From Corynebacterium kefirresidentii (lineage in GTDB: Bacteria; Actinomycetota; Actinomycetes; Mycobacteriales; Mycobacteriaceae): a DNA stretch of 64,000 bases. Below are positions 27,687 through 39,548 of this stretch, piece after piece. The DNA lies in assembly GCA_002154655.1 (NCBI GenBank), contig NGUZ01000001.1, positions 124,001 to 188,000 on the forward strand, written 5' to 3'. A program made the position numbers and the translations under genes. Position 1 is the first letter of the stretch, and every line of letters begins with the position of its first letter. The notes below the pieces were generated by a model, which was given only the letters and a program-made list of their open reading frames with translations, did not search any database and was not told the origin of the DNA.

Positions 27687-29075
27687 ATGCAACGCTGGGT
27701 TTTACATATCGACATGGACGCGTTTTTCGCCTCCGTCGAGCAGCTGACCCGGCCTACGCTGCGGGGGCGTCCGGTTTTGGTGGGCGGAACCAGCGGACGC
27801 GGCGTGGTGGCAGGCGCCTCCTACGAGGCGCGCGTGTACGGTGCGCATTCGGCCATGCCGATGTACCGCGCGCAGCAGCTCGTTGGGCTCCGCGCGGTGG
27901 TGGTGCAGCCGCGCCGGGTGGTCTATTCCGCTGCCTCGCGCCGGGTATTCGACATCATCGCGCAACACGTGGAAGTCATCGAGCAACTTTCCATCGACGA
28001 GGCTTTTATGGAGCCCGCCGCCCTGCAAGGCGCGAGCGCGGATGAGGTCAAGCGCTGGGCGGATGAATTGCGTGCGCTCATCCGTAAGGAGACGGGGCTG
28101 CCGTGCTCCATCGGTGCGGGTTCGGGAAAGCAATTTGCCAAGATTGGCTCAGGCGAGGCGAAACCCGATGGCACCTTCGTCATCCCGGCCGAGCGCCAGC
28201 TTGAGATGTTGCACCCGCTTGCGGTGAACAAGCTATGGGGAGTCGGCCCAGTGACCGGCGCGAAGCTGAATTCCATTGGGGTGGAAACCATTGGACAGCT
28301 CGCGGCGATGACGCGCAAGGAGGTGGAGATTTCTATCGGCAGCATGGTAGGTCTGCAGCTGTGGCAGCTGGCCCGCGGCATCGATGACCGCGAAGTGGCG
28401 CCGCGCGCTATTTCTAAGCAGATTTCTACCGAGCACACCTACCCGAAGGATCTGCTAACCGTGCCGGAGGTCGATGCAGCTATAGCTCGCGCGGCGGAGG
28501 GCGCGCACCGCCGGCTGCTTAAGGATGGGCGTGGCGCACGCACCGTGACGGTGAAGTTGCGCATGGCGGACTTTCACATCGAGTCACGCTCGACTACCTT
28601 GCCGTACGCGACTGACGACGCCGCCGTGCTCACCGCCGCCGCCTTCAAGCTCGCCCGCTATCCCGATGAGCTCGGGCCCATTCGCCTAGTGGGGGTGAGC
28701 TATTCCGGGCTAGAAACTGCCCGCCAGGACGTGCTCTTCCCGGAATTGGATCGCGAGATTGTGCGCCCCGCGCCGGCGGATACGGATTATGAAACCGGGG
28801 TGAGCGACGACGTTGCGCCGCCAGTACCGACGCCGACAGTGACGGTGGAAGAAGAAACCGATAACCAGTGGCACGCAACGCAAGACGTATTCCACCCCGA
28901 ATACGGCCACGGCTGGATTCAGGGCGCCGGGCATGGGGTAGTGAGCGTGCGCTTTGAAACCCGTGCCACGGGACCCGGCCGGACCAAGTCTTTCGCGGCC
29001 GATGACCCCGCGCTCGTGCCGGCGGATCCGCTCGACTCGCTCGATTGGCAGGATTGGCTCACCGCCGAAGACTAA
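27687..29075 (+). CDS. dinB: DNA polymerase IV (Y family)
   Basis: Error-prone translesion polymerase. The 462-residue protein has the catalytic motifs HIDMDAFFASVEQ and LSIDEAFME, the steric region SYEARVYGAHSAMP, and the helix-hairpin-helix LWGVGPVTGAKL. A C-terminal extension of about 70 residues (VFHPEYGHGWIQGAGHGVV and VRFETRATGPGRTKSF) is usual in actinobacterial DinB and replaces the expected clamp-binding tail. The stop lies 4 bases from the stop of the convergent asparaginase gene. Confidence 0.95.
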   Translation: MQRWVLHIDMDAFFASVEQLTRPTLRGRPVLVGGTSGRGVVAGASYEARVYGAHSAMPMYRAQQLVGLRAVVVQPRRVVYSAASRRVFDIIAQHVEVIEQLSIDEAFMEPAALQGASADEVKRWADELRALIRKETGLPCSIGAGSGKQFAKIGSGEAKPDGTFVIPAERQLEMLHPLAVNKLWGVGPVTGAKLNSIGVETIGQLAAMTRKEVEISIGSMVGLQLWQLARGIDDREVAPRAISKQISTEHTYPKDLLTVPEVDAAIARAAEGAHRRLLKDGRGARTVTVKLRMADFHIESRSTTLPYATDDAAVLTAAAFKLARYPDELGPIRLVGVSYSGLETARQDVLFPELDREIVRPAPADTDYETGVSDDVAPPVPTPTVTVEEETDNQWHATQDVFHPEYGHGWIQGAGHGVVSVRFETRATGPGRTKSFAADDPALVPADPLDSLDWQDWLTAED

Positions 29076-29079
29076 GCAG

Positions 29080-29967
29080 CTAATGCAGGAATAGCTCAGC
29101 TGGGTCGGTGCCAGTGGCCAGTGCCGCTGCCAGCAGGATTCGCGCCTGACTCGGGCGGAAAGACCCGGCGTTAATAGCGCCCAGTTTCCCAAGGCTCGCG
29201 CCACCGCCGTCGCCGCCGTAGGCCAGCGCAGTTGGGCCGTAGGGTGTGCGGGTAGAAATGACGACGGAGAGGCCGGCGCGGAGGGCGTCGGCAAGCGCGC
29301 GGCCCATGTCCTCGCCCATATTGCCCGAGCCCATGGCCTCGATAATGAGGCCGCAGGTAGGGGAATTGGCGGCGGCATCAACCAGCAGGCGCCCGGCCCC
29401 CGGATAGGCTGGGATGATCTCCACCGGGTGCGGCGCCAGCGGGGCAGGAGCTAGGCGCGGCGTGGTGCCAGGGATACCCAGAGACTCGAATCCGCGCAGG
29501 TCACTAGTGTGCCGCTTGCGTGCACCGCGCGCCGGAATGGTCGCTCCCCCAAAGCAGATAAACACCCCGGCGCGCCCGCTGGCTGCAAGATCGCGGGCAT
29601 CGCGCAGGTTGCTAGGGCCGTCCGCCGCGGGGTGATCGTAGGAACGCTGCGCACCCGTGAGCACGATGGGCTTTGCACCGCTACAGAAAATCTCCAGTGC
29701 CAACGCGGTCTCTTCCATCGAGTCGGTGCCATGGGCGATGATTACACCGTCGATGTCCTCCCGCGACGTTTGGGAATTAACCACCCCAATGAGCTCATCG
29801 AGGTCCGCCAAAGTGATAGAGGAGGAGTCGAGCTGCCGAAACTCCACTACCTCGGCGTCGATATCTGCGGCTAGGGTCGCACCGGAGACGGTGGGGACAA
29901 GGGAACCATCGGCTGTGGTGGTACACGCTATTGTGCCGCCGGTGGCGATCAAAGCAATTCGGGTCAT
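29080..29967 (-). CDS. ansA: L-asparaginase
   Basis: Hydrolyses L-asparagine to aspartate and ammonia. The 295-residue protein has both catalytic threonine motifs, ATGGTIA at the N-terminus and IIAHGTDSMEETA, and the later TSDLRGFESLG and IEAMGSGNM segments. No signal peptide is seen, so a cytoplasmic enzyme is likely. ATG 29967 is preferred because it gives the family N-terminus TRIALIATGGTIA, and TAACCT lies 7 bases upstream. It carries a GCTTGCCGACG copy at 29286-29296. Confidence 0.9.
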   Translation of the reverse strand: MTRIALIATGGTIACTTTADGSLVPTVSGATLAADIDAEVVEFRQLDSSSITLADLDELIGVVNSQTSREDIDGVIIAHGTDSMEETALALEIFCSGAKPIVLTGAQRSYDHPAADGPSNLRDARDLAASGRAGVFICFGGATIPARGARKRHTSDLRGFESLGIPGTTPRLAPAPLAPHPVEIIPAYPGAGRLLVDAAANSPTCGLIIEAMGSGNMGEDMGRALADALRAGLSVVISTRTPYGPTALAYGGDGGGASLGKLGAINAGSFRPSQARILLAAALATGTDPAELFLH

Positions 29968-29974
29968 GTACCTA

Positions 29975-29980
29975 AGGTTA
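29975..29980 (-). promoter_or_regulatory. -10 element for leaderless asparaginase gene (TAACCT)
   Basis: On the minus strand TAACCT ends 7 bases before ATG 29967. Confidence 0.45.
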
Positions 29981-30075
29981 AAGAAATCTGCGTCCACGCG
30001 GCGGGCGCAATCCGGAAAAGGGTGGTGCAGCTGTAAACTGATGGGAGTTTGGAACCCACACGTGAGGAGTTAGAA

Positions 30076-30726
30076 GTGAAATTCCGCAAGTTTAGCGCCG
30101 CGTGCCTCGCACTGACCGCGGCTACCGCCCTGGCCGCCTGCTCTTCCGACGATGAGCAGGACAATTCCGCCGCCGCCAACACCGAGGCACAGGAATCCGC
30201 TTCCTCGGACGGCGATTCCGCCGCCCCCGCGCTGCCGTCCCCGGCTGACCTAAACGCAATTTTGGCCAAGGCCACCGACCCCAATGCCTCCGAGCAGGAA
30301 AAGACCTCCACCGTGCAAGGCGGCGAGACCGCGCCGGAAATCTTTGACACCATGGCAAAATCCAAGGCGGAATCCGGCGCTGAATTCGAGGTCGTTGATC
30401 CTGTACTGCCGGGCTATGACCCGCAGTCCGTGCTTACCACCGTGAACTTCACCACCGCTGACGGCCAGCAGCAGACCGCAGACCAGGTGGAGTTTGTGTA
30501 TGAAAATGGCACCTGGAAGCTTTCCAAGGCTTGGGCTTGCACGCTTATCCAAAACACGGTGCCGCCAGAGCAGGTTCCAGAAATGTGTGCCGACACTGGC
30601 GCCGGCGCCTCCGCACCTGCCCCGGCTCCGGCCGAGGGCGACGGTGCACCCGCGGAAGGCGATGCCCCCGCTGCCGGTGCCGAGCAGGCCCCGGCAGAGG
30701 CTCCTGTAGAAGCCCCGGCCGAGTAA
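30076..30726 (+). CDS. Putative lipoprotein with C-terminal Ala/Pro-rich tail
   Basis: The 216-residue protein has a lipoprotein signal (KFRKFSAACLALTAATALAAC, lipobox LAAC), an acidic linker, a small alpha/beta domain ending in FVYENGTWKLSKAWACTL, and a 45-residue Ala/Pro/Glu tail. The middle resembles the low-molecular-weight lipoprotein family also seen at 51799-52596. Start GTG 30076 has GAGGAG 6 bases upstream; an ATG-like extension to 30049 would bury the signal. Its stop touches the stop of the convergent next gene. Function unknown. Confidence 0.78.
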   Translation: MKFRKFSAACLALTAATALAACSSDDEQDNSAAANTEAQESASSDGDSAAPALPSPADLNAILAKATDPNASEQEKTSTVQGGETAPEIFDTMAKSKAESGAEFEVVDPVLPGYDPQSVLTTVNFTTADGQQQTADQVEFVYENGTWKLSKAWACTLIQNTVPPEQVPEMCADTGAGASAPAPAPAEGDGAPAEGDAPAAGAEQAPAEAPVEAPAE

Positions 30727-31668
30727 CTAGGAAAAGTTCAGCTCCGTCAGGCTCGACTGCACCACGCGCAGCTCCGAGCCGGTGGCACCATAAATGACCT
30801 TAGTGTCGAAAGACACGTCACCGTCTACGGGCAGCGGCTTGCTCAAATCCACCGTGATGCTGCCCTTGGACTTGGTGCTGGAATCTAAAACCTTGAGCTC
30901 TTTGTTCTCCAGCTCCGTGCCTTGGGCCTGGCCTTCAAAGGACAGTGCGCCTAGCGAGGGCCGCTGTTCTACCTCTACGTTTAGTTTCACTCGGTCGCCA
31001 TCGATGGAATCGACCGTATAGCGCGTGGTCTGCAGCAGGGTAGACTCGCCGGTCACGCGCGAATCCACCGACCAGCTCGCGCCCTTGCCCACCTCCTCGG
31101 TAGGGAAAACTACGGGTAGGGCCGTCAGCTTCATAATCGCCTGTTCGACGGAGCCGCGGGCATCATCCGTGGCATTCTGGGGCGCAGCTAAGCGCAGCGA
31201 ATTCATCTGGCCGGTGTCCTGGCCACGCCAACCAAATTGGAATCCCTCCGCCGAGGAGACGTCTTTATCTCCGGTAGATTCTGGAGTTCCGGCCGTGACG
31301 AAGGCATTGCGGCTGGCTGGTAGCTGGTCTTCGACGTCCTCGCTGGCCTTTTCTACCTTGGCCGATAGCGGCAGGGTAGTAGTGGTGGAATCGACGTCGG
31401 AGGCCTGAAACTTCTCAGCTGCGGACTTTTTGAGCAGGTCCTGCGCAAAGCCCTCGGTAACGCGGTAGTTTAGGTCCTGCGTGGAGTCGATATCGCGGTA
31501 TTCCAGGAGTTTTTTCTCTCCGGTTCCGGGATTGTCCACGGTGACGCGTGGGGCGTCGATAGTCAGGCCTACGGGTTGTTCCACCGCCGGGCCTGGCTTT
31601 TCAGAGGAACACGCCGTAAGCGCTACGGCGGCTGTGGTCAGGGCTGCAAAAACTTTGACTCGAAACAC
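30727..31668 (-). CDS. Putative lipoprotein, function unknown
   Basis: From GTG 31668 it is a 313-residue protein with a lipoprotein signal (VKVFAALTTAAVALTAC, lipobox LTAC) and a long beta-rich part with no motif I recognise; it contains repeated FAQDLL and YTVDSIDGDRVKLNVEVEQ stretches. GTG 31668 has TATTTT 7 bases upstream and no ribosome site, so it is likely leaderless; TTG 31677 is a possible alternative. It diverges from lspA, the lipoprotein signal peptidase, with only 41 bases between the two starts. Confidence 0.75.
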   Translation of the reverse strand: MFRVKVFAALTTAAVALTACSSEKPGPAVEQPVGLTIDAPRVTVDNPGTGEKKLLEYRDIDSTQDLNYRVTEGFAQDLLKKSAAEKFQASDVDSTTTTLPLSAKVEKASEDVEDQLPASRNAFVTAGTPESTGDKDVSSAEGFQFGWRGQDTGQMNSLRLAAPQNATDDARGSVEQAIMKLTALPVVFPTEEVGKGASWSVDSRVTGESTLLQTTRYTVDSIDGDRVKLNVEVEQRPSLGALSFEGQAQGTELENKELKVLDSSTKSKGSITVDLSKPLPVDGDVSFDTKVIYGATGSELRVVQSSLTELNFS

Positions 31669-31675
31669 GCTTACC

Positions 31676-31681
31676 AAAATA
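31676..31681 (-). promoter_or_regulatory. -10 element for leaderless lipoprotein gene (TATTTT)
   Basis: On the minus strand TATTTT ends 7 bases before GTG 31668. Confidence 0.5.
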
Positions 31682-31696
31682 CCGGACGCTCCCGTT

Positions 31697-31702
31697 TAGA
31701 AT
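31697..31702 (+). promoter_or_regulatory. -10 element for leaderless lspA (TAGAAT)
   Basis: TAGAAT, a close match to TANANT, ends 7 bases before GTG 31710. It lies 15 bases from the opposing -10 of the lipoprotein gene, so the two promoters overlap. Confidence 0.6.
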
Positions 31703-31709
31703 AGACCGG

Positions 31710-32201
31710 GTGAGTCAAAAACGAAGGAGCAAGACAGGACTTATTGCCGCAGTAGTCATTGCCGTGGCGCTGGTGGATCAAGCCGTGAAGCAGGTAATGC
31801 TCTCCATCCTTAACGAGGGCGAACCCCTGCCGGTGATTGGGGACTGGTTCCGGTTTACGCTGCTTTTTAATCCTGGTGCCGCCTTTTCCATGGGCGGGGA
31901 GGGATCTACGTGGCTGTTTACTACCATCCAATTGGTCTTTGTGCTCGGCGTGGCCGTAGCCGCCCCGCGCATTACCCACTCCGGTCAGGCAGTAGGCCTA
32001 GCGCTCATTGCTGGCGGTGCGCTGGGTAATTTTGCCGACCGCATCTTCCGCGCCCCCGGCTTCTGGTTCGGGCATGTGGTGGACTATATTTCGGTTGGCT
32101 CTTTCGCCGTGTTCAATATCGCAGATGCGGCTATCACCTGCGGAGTGGTGCTTTTCATTATCACCATGGTGCTGGAGGAAAGGAAGGCCGAGCATGAATA
32201 G
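31710..32201 (+). CDS. lspA: Lipoprotein signal peptidase LspA (SPase II)
   Basis: Membrane aspartyl protease that cuts the signal from lipidated prolipoproteins. The 163-residue protein has four hydrophobic segments and both catalytic Asp motifs: [11 protein letters not shown] and [14 protein letters not shown], plus the substrate-side FNPGAAFS. It works with Lgt, whose gene starts at 63557. The start is GTG with a leaderless promoter. The stop overlaps the following pseudouridine synthase start by 8 bases, so translation is coupled. Confidence 0.94.
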   Translation: MSQKRRSKTGLIAAVVIAVALVDQAVKQVMLSILNEGEPLPVIGDWFRFTLLFNPGAAFSMGGEGSTWLFTTIQLVFVLGVAVAAPRITHSGQAVGLALIAGGALGNFADRIFRAPGFWFGHVVDYISVGSFAVFNIADAAITCGVVLFIITMVLEERKAEHE

Positions 32202-33120
32202 GCAGATGCGCAGCTTCCCCATCCCCGAAGGGCTAGAAGGCATGCGTGCCGACGCCGCCTTGGCCAAGCTCCTTGGCCTCTCCCGCAGCGCCACCGCGCA
32301 GCTATGTGCCGAAGGCAGCGTCACCATCGATTCCCAAGAGTTGGGCAAGTCCGAGCGTTTGACCTCCGGCAACGTGGTTTCCGTGCTTTTACCGGAGCCA
32401 GAAAAGCCGCTGTTGCCGCGCGAAGAGCTCGTGGAAGGCATGGACGTGCTCTACAGCGATGCCGATATCATCTGCGTGCATAAGCCGGTGGGCGTCGCCG
32501 CGCATCCGAGCGTGGGGTGGGACGGGCCAACGGTCATCGGTGGGCTGCGCGCAGCCGGCTATACGGTAGCTTCTTCCGGTCCGACTGAGCGCCAGGGAAT
32601 CGTGCACCGCCTCGATGTGGGTACGTCCGGCGTGATGGTCGTGGCCTCTTCGGAGCGTGCTTACTCCGCGCTCAAGCATGCCTTTAAGTACCGCAGCGTG
32701 AAAAAGACTTACCACGCCGTGGTCCAAGGCCTGCCAGATCCCATCGAGGGCACCATCGATGCCCCCATCGGCCGCCATCCCAAGTCCGGCTGGAAATTCG
32801 CCGTGCTTGATGACGGCAAAGCGGCCGTTACCCACTACAGCCTTATCGAGGCCTTCCGCGAGGCCAGCCTCATCGAAGTGCACCTGGAGACTGGCCGCAC
32901 CCACCAAATCCGCGTCCACATGTCTGCCACCGGGCACCCGTGCGTGGGCGATCCCATGTACGGCTCCGATCCGAACCTGGCCAAGCGTCTTGGACTCGAG
33001 CGGCAGTGGCTCCACGCGGTAAAACTCGGCTTTACCCACCCCGGCACCAGCAAATGGTTTGAGATTCAGGCGCCTTATCCAGCCGACCTCGACCATGCCT
33101 TGGAGGTGCTGCGGGGATGA
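32194..33120 (+). CDS. RluD-type 23S rRNA pseudouridine synthase
   Basis: The 308-residue protein has an N-terminal S4 RNA-binding part ([20 protein letters not shown]), then the RluA-family core with KPVGVAAHP, the catalytic [12 protein letters not shown] and [19 protein letters not shown]. It probably modifies 23S rRNA at the RluD sites. The ATG at 32194 overlaps the lspA end and follows GGAGGAAAGG; a longer reading frame from 32008 is only the shadow of lspA. The next gene's ATG overlaps its stop by 4 bases. Confidence 0.92.
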   Translation: MNRQMRSFPIPEGLEGMRADAALAKLLGLSRSATAQLCAEGSVTIDSQELGKSERLTSGNVVSVLLPEPEKPLLPREELVEGMDVLYSDADIICVHKPVGVAAHPSVGWDGPTVIGGLRAAGYTVASSGPTERQGIVHRLDVGTSGVMVVASSERAYSALKHAFKYRSVKKTYHAVVQGLPDPIEGTIDAPIGRHPKSGWKFAVLDDGKAAVTHYSLIEAFREASLIEVHLETGRTHQIRVHMSATGHPCVGDPMYGSDPNLAKRLGLERQWLHAVKLGFTHPGTSKWFEIQAPYPADLDHALEVLRG

Positions 33121-33653
33121 AGGAGGTCTACCGGCGGCGTCGGCTAGCGGCGTTGGCGGTGCTCGCGGTGCTTGTGCTGGTGGCGCTGGCGCTTTTCGGC
33201 GCGTTGGGGACCCAGGCTTCTTCGCAGGTGCAGGGAGACCAGCTGGGCCCCGATGGGGAATCGCGCGCGGAGTATATTGCGCGCGTGGCGGGCAGCGACA
33301 TTCCCGATGAGCCTGCCTACGCCCTGGTTACCTTCGACGATGATCTACCGCCCGTAGCCGCCGCGGCCGCAGTTGCAGCGGCCCCGCGCATGGATGCCAT
33401 CCTCATTGGCTCCACCGCCCCCATCGACGTCCCCGAACCGAGCGCTGGTGAGGACCGTGCCGCCGTCATCCAGCGCGCCTTCGACCGCATCGATGCTTCC
33501 TATGGGCAGCGGCCCAGCGCGGTAAGCGCAGTTGTGGTGTGGGGATCGGGCGCCCAGCTTGCCGACGTCGCCTCCACCCCCTCCGTTGCCGCCGTCGAAC
33601 CCGCGCCTGCCGACGCCGCCTGGGGCAGCTTCGCCATCCGCCCTCCCAGCTAA
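33117..33653 (+). CDS. Single-pass membrane protein, function unknown
   Basis: The 178-residue protein has a basic N-terminus (MKEVYRRRR), one membrane helix at about residues 10-30, and an external Ala/Pro-rich part with the stretch [18 protein letters not shown] recognise no family; small anchored proteins like this follow lspA-rluD in corynebacteria. Its ATG overlaps the pseudouridine synthase stop, so it belongs to the same operon. It contains a GCTTGCCGACG copy at 33557-33567. Confidence 0.65.
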   Translation: MKEVYRRRRLAALAVLAVLVLVALALFGALGTQASSQVQGDQLGPDGESRAEYIARVAGSDIPDEPAYALVTFDDDLPPVAAAAAVAAAPRMDAILIGSTAPIDVPEPSAGEDRAAVIQRAFDRIDASYGQRPSAVSAVVVWGSGAQLADVASTPSVAAVEPAPADAAWGSFAIRPPS

Positions 33654-33700
33654 TTTCGCCTTCTATGCTCCCGCAGCGCGCAGTGCCCATGCAGCGCTTT

Positions 33701-33706
33701 TAGCAT
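33701..33706 (+). promoter_or_regulatory. -10 element for leaderless HNH gene (TAGCAT)
   Basis: TAGCAT ends 7 bases before ATG 33714; no ribosome site is present. Confidence 0.45.
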
Positions 33707-33713
33707 CAGGGGC

Positions 33714-34736
33714 ATGGAACATATTCGGGCCTATATCGCGGCACTGAACTCGGCAATGGATATCCTCGCCGAGGCCGCCGCCGTTTCTGCTGCCGACCTT
33801 GCCGCCGCCGGCATGCCCGATGCCGCCGCGGAATCTATTGCGCAGCTCGCACAGGTCTATTTCGGGCCCACACGCTTTCGCCGCCGCCAACGGCGTGCGG
33901 TAGCCGGGGCTCAGCGCAATCGGCATTCGTTGCCGACGCTGGAGATTATTGAGAAACATGCGCGACGTGCGCCCACCCAAGCTCGCGCCTGGGCCCTGCG
34001 CGCCGAGCTTGCCCATATCTCTTGTGATACGCGGGAGATGGAAAAGCTCGCCCGTGCAAAGCTGCGCAAGTTGCGTGCGCCAAGTGAACCCAAGCCGGGC
34101 GTGCGGCTGCGGCGCCGCGCCGCTGGAAAGCCGTGGACGCTGTCTATCACCGGTCCTTCCGCGCTCATTGCGGAACTTCACCAGCATGCCGGCTCGCTTG
34201 CCGACGTCGCCTCTTTCTTCCGCACCGGCGCCTCTACCTCTACCGTGCGCACCAATGTTGTGGTGCCACTAGATAAATTGGTCGGCGTAGCCCATGGCAG
34301 TGATGATGTGGTGCTGACCATGACCAACGGCGCGCAGATAACCGGTGCCGAATTGGCCCAGCGCGCGCTGGCAGAGGAGGGGTTTGTCACCCTGCTTCAC
34401 CCCGTGGAGGGTCCGGTGAATCTGTACCGCATGCGTCGCGGGGCGACCTGGAAGCAGTTTATGATGGCCGCGGCGGAAAACCCCACCTGCCCGGTCAAGG
34501 GCTGCCACAAGCCTGCCGATGAGTGCCAAGTCCACCACATATTCAGCTGGGCCGGCGGCGGGTGGACGAACGCGAAGAACCTCACCACCGCCTGCGCCTA
34601 TCACAATGGCCGCAACGATGACCACCGCACCGGCCCGCCGCGCAACGGCCGCTTCGAGCGCACGGCCCGCGGCGTGCGCTGGGTCAACCCCTGGGAAGAG
34701 CCCCCGCCGGATCTGGTTGACACTAGCCCTACTTAG
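33714..34736 (+). CDS. HNH endonuclease domain protein (DUF222/13E12-like), paralogue B
   Basis: The 340-residue protein aligns end to end with the HNH protein at 20313-21314: the shared segments include GAQRNRHSLPTLEIIEKHAR, TMTNGA, EGPVNLYR, and the nuclease end CPVKGCHKPADECQVHHIFSW ... TACAYHNGRND. The Cys, His and Asn residues of the HNH fold are all present, so the protein looks intact. Function of this actinobacterial family is unknown. It contains a GCTTGCCGACG copy at 34196-34206. Confidence 0.8.
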   Translation: MEHIRAYIAALNSAMDILAEAAAVSAADLAAAGMPDAAAESIAQLAQVYFGPTRFRRRQRRAVAGAQRNRHSLPTLEIIEKHARRAPTQARAWALRAELAHISCDTREMEKLARAKLRKLRAPSEPKPGVRLRRRAAGKPWTLSITGPSALIAELHQHAGSLADVASFFRTGASTSTVRTNVVVPLDKLVGVAHGSDDVVLTMTNGAQITGAELAQRALAEEGFVTLLHPVEGPVNLYRMRRGATWKQFMMAAAENPTCPVKGCHKPADECQVHHIFSWAGGGWTNAKNLTTACAYHNGRNDDHRTGPPRNGRFERTARGVRWVNPWEEPPPDLVDTSPT

Positions 34737-34737
34737 G

Positions 34738-34743
34738 TAGGCT
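34738..34743 (+). promoter_or_regulatory. -10 element for small membrane gene (TAGGCT)
   Basis: TAGGCT ends 6 bases before ATG 34750. It overlaps a small dyad, CCTAC and GTAGG at about 34728-34741, which might be an operator or a weak terminator for the HNH gene. Confidence 0.35.
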
Positions 34744-34749
34744 AGACCT

Positions 34750-35019
34750 ATGTTCTCGCAGCAGCCTTTTTCGCAGTGGATGCCCAACTACAAGTTTGCT
34801 TATATCGCCGCCTGGGTTTCGGCGGTGGTCTCCGGCATCGCACTGCTTATTGGCCTCGTTTCCGGCGGCACCCCGATGACGCTGGTGTTTTCGGGGATCG
34901 TGTGTGCCTATGGCATCTTCCTTATCGCAGTGATGCCCCGCTGGGCGCTGAAAGCGGAGGAAGAACAGGCCGCACGACGCCGTGCTCGCGCTGCCCGCGA
35001 GGAACTCAAGCGCTCCTAG
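34750..35019 (+). CDS. Small two-helix membrane protein, function unknown
   Basis: The 89-residue protein has two membrane helices (about 13-36 and 41-61) and a basic C-terminal tail rich in Arg, Ala and Glu. I do not recognise a family. It starts at ATG, probably without a leader. Its last 14 bases overlap the 3' end of the convergent RarD-like gene. Confidence 0.65.
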   Translation: MFSQQPFSQWMPNYKFAYIAAWVSAVVSGIALLIGLVSGGTPMTLVFSGIVCAYGIFLIAVMPRWALKAEEEQAARRRARAAREELKRS

Positions 35020-35857
35020 CCATGCGCACTAGGTCGACCACGTAGATTGCTACGGCTAAGCCGATGATGCCGAAACCGATCCAGCGGTGGGTCGAAAAGT
35101 GCTCGTGGGTGACGAAAAGCGCCCATAGCATTTGCATGATGGGGGTGAGGTATTGGAGCATGCCGATTGTCGATAAGCGTAGCGTCCGCGCGCCCTCTGC
35201 AAAGCAGAGAAGCGGCAGCGCGGTGATTAAGCCGGCGCTTACCAAAAGCAGCGCGTGGCCGGTGCCTTCGCTCGCGAAGGTGCCTTGGCCGCTACTTTCT
35301 AGCCACAGGATGTAGCCCACCGCTAGTGGCGACATCACGAGCGCTTCCGCTGCCACCGAGACGGCCGAGGATACCCGCACTTGCTTTTTGAGCAGCCCAT
35401 AAATCCCGAAGCTGAAGGCCAATAACAGCGAAATATATGGCGCCTGGCCAGTAAAGAATGTCAAATACAGCACCGCGATGGCCGCAACTCCCACCGCGCC
35501 GGCCTGCCACGGCCGCAGCCGCTCTTTCAAAAACACCATGCCGAGGGCAACTGATACGAGGGGATTGATGAAGTATCCCAGCGCCGCATCGGCTACGTGG
35601 TTGCTATTAATCGCCACCACGTAGGTGCCCCAATTAGCCGTGATGAATACTCCCGCGGCCGCGAGCCATCCCCACGTGCGCTTGTCCATGCGCACTAACT
35701 CGCGCCATCGGCCGGCGAGGCACAATAATCCCGTGACCAACACCGCGGTCCACAGCACGCGGTGGGCCAGGATTTCTAAAGGCGATGCCGGCAACAAGAG
35801 AGGGAAGAACGCGGGGAAAAATCCCCACATGATGTAGGCGGCTAGCGTGTAGAGCAT
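35006..35857 (-). CDS. rarD: RarD-like EamA-family transporter
   Basis: The 283-residue protein has ten membrane helices in two EamA repeats and the RarD-type N-terminus [14 protein letters not shown] with the [11 protein letters not shown] signature. RarD proteins are thought to export metabolites, originally linked to chloramphenicol sensitivity; the substrate is unknown. ATG 35857 is chosen because TATTAT lies 6 bases upstream; ATG 35875 would add six residues and lacks a clear signal. It diverges from dnaE1, with 45 bases between the starts. Confidence 0.85.
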   Translation of the reverse strand: MLYTLAAYIMWGFFPAFFPLLLPASPLEILAHRVLWTAVLVTGLLCLAGRWRELVRMDKRTWGWLAAAGVFITANWGTYVVAINSNHVADAALGYFINPLVSVALGMVFLKERLRPWQAGAVGVAAIAVLYLTFFTGQAPYISLLLAFSFGIYGLLKKQVRVSSAVSVAAEALVMSPLAVGYILWLESSGQGTFASEGTGHALLLVSAGLITALPLLCFAEGARTLRLSTIGMLQYLTPIMQMLWALFVTHEHFSTHRWIGFGIIGLAVAIYVVDLVRMARSA

Positions 35858-35863
35858 CACAAA

Positions 35864-35869
35864 ATAATA
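35864..35869 (-). promoter_or_regulatory. -10 element for leaderless rarD (TATTAT)
   Basis: On the minus strand TATTAT ends 6 bases before ATG 35857. Confidence 0.45.
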
Positions 35870-35889
35870 GCCCATTTTGACCGCCCCGC

Positions 35890-35895
35890 TATGAT
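35890..35895 (+). promoter_or_regulatory. -10 element for leaderless dnaE1 (TATGAT)
   Basis: TATGAT ends 7 bases before ATG 35903; its -35 region would overlap the opposing rarD -10, so the two promoters share DNA. Confidence 0.6.
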
Positions 35896-35902
35896 GAGCC
35901 GC

Positions 35903-39475
<3,573 letters not shown>

Positions 39476-39512
39476 ATCTAATTTCGGTGGCCGGCTACCC
39501 CCTCCACTAATA

Positions 39513-39528
39513 TAGACAGCACAGTCTA
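39513..39528. promoter_or_regulatory. McbR-type operator (TAGAC-N6-GTCTA)
   Basis: TAGACAGCACAGTCTA is a perfect TAGAC-N6-GTCTA dyad, extended to ATAGAC and GTCTAT. In C. glutamicum this is the consensus bound by McbR, the TetR-type repressor of methionine and cysteine genes, with S-adenosylhomocysteine as effector. It sits 20 bases before a MetE-like gene and overlaps a possible -10 (TATAGA). A T-run follows, so a weak terminator of dnaE1 is a second reading. Confidence 0.75.
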
Positions 39529-39548
39529 TTTTTGATGGAGGAAACCTG

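Noticed and set aside
32008..32193. Upstream extension of the pseudouridine synthase frame
   Set aside because: It overlaps lspA in another frame; the S4 domain begins after ATG 32194, which has a good ribosome site.
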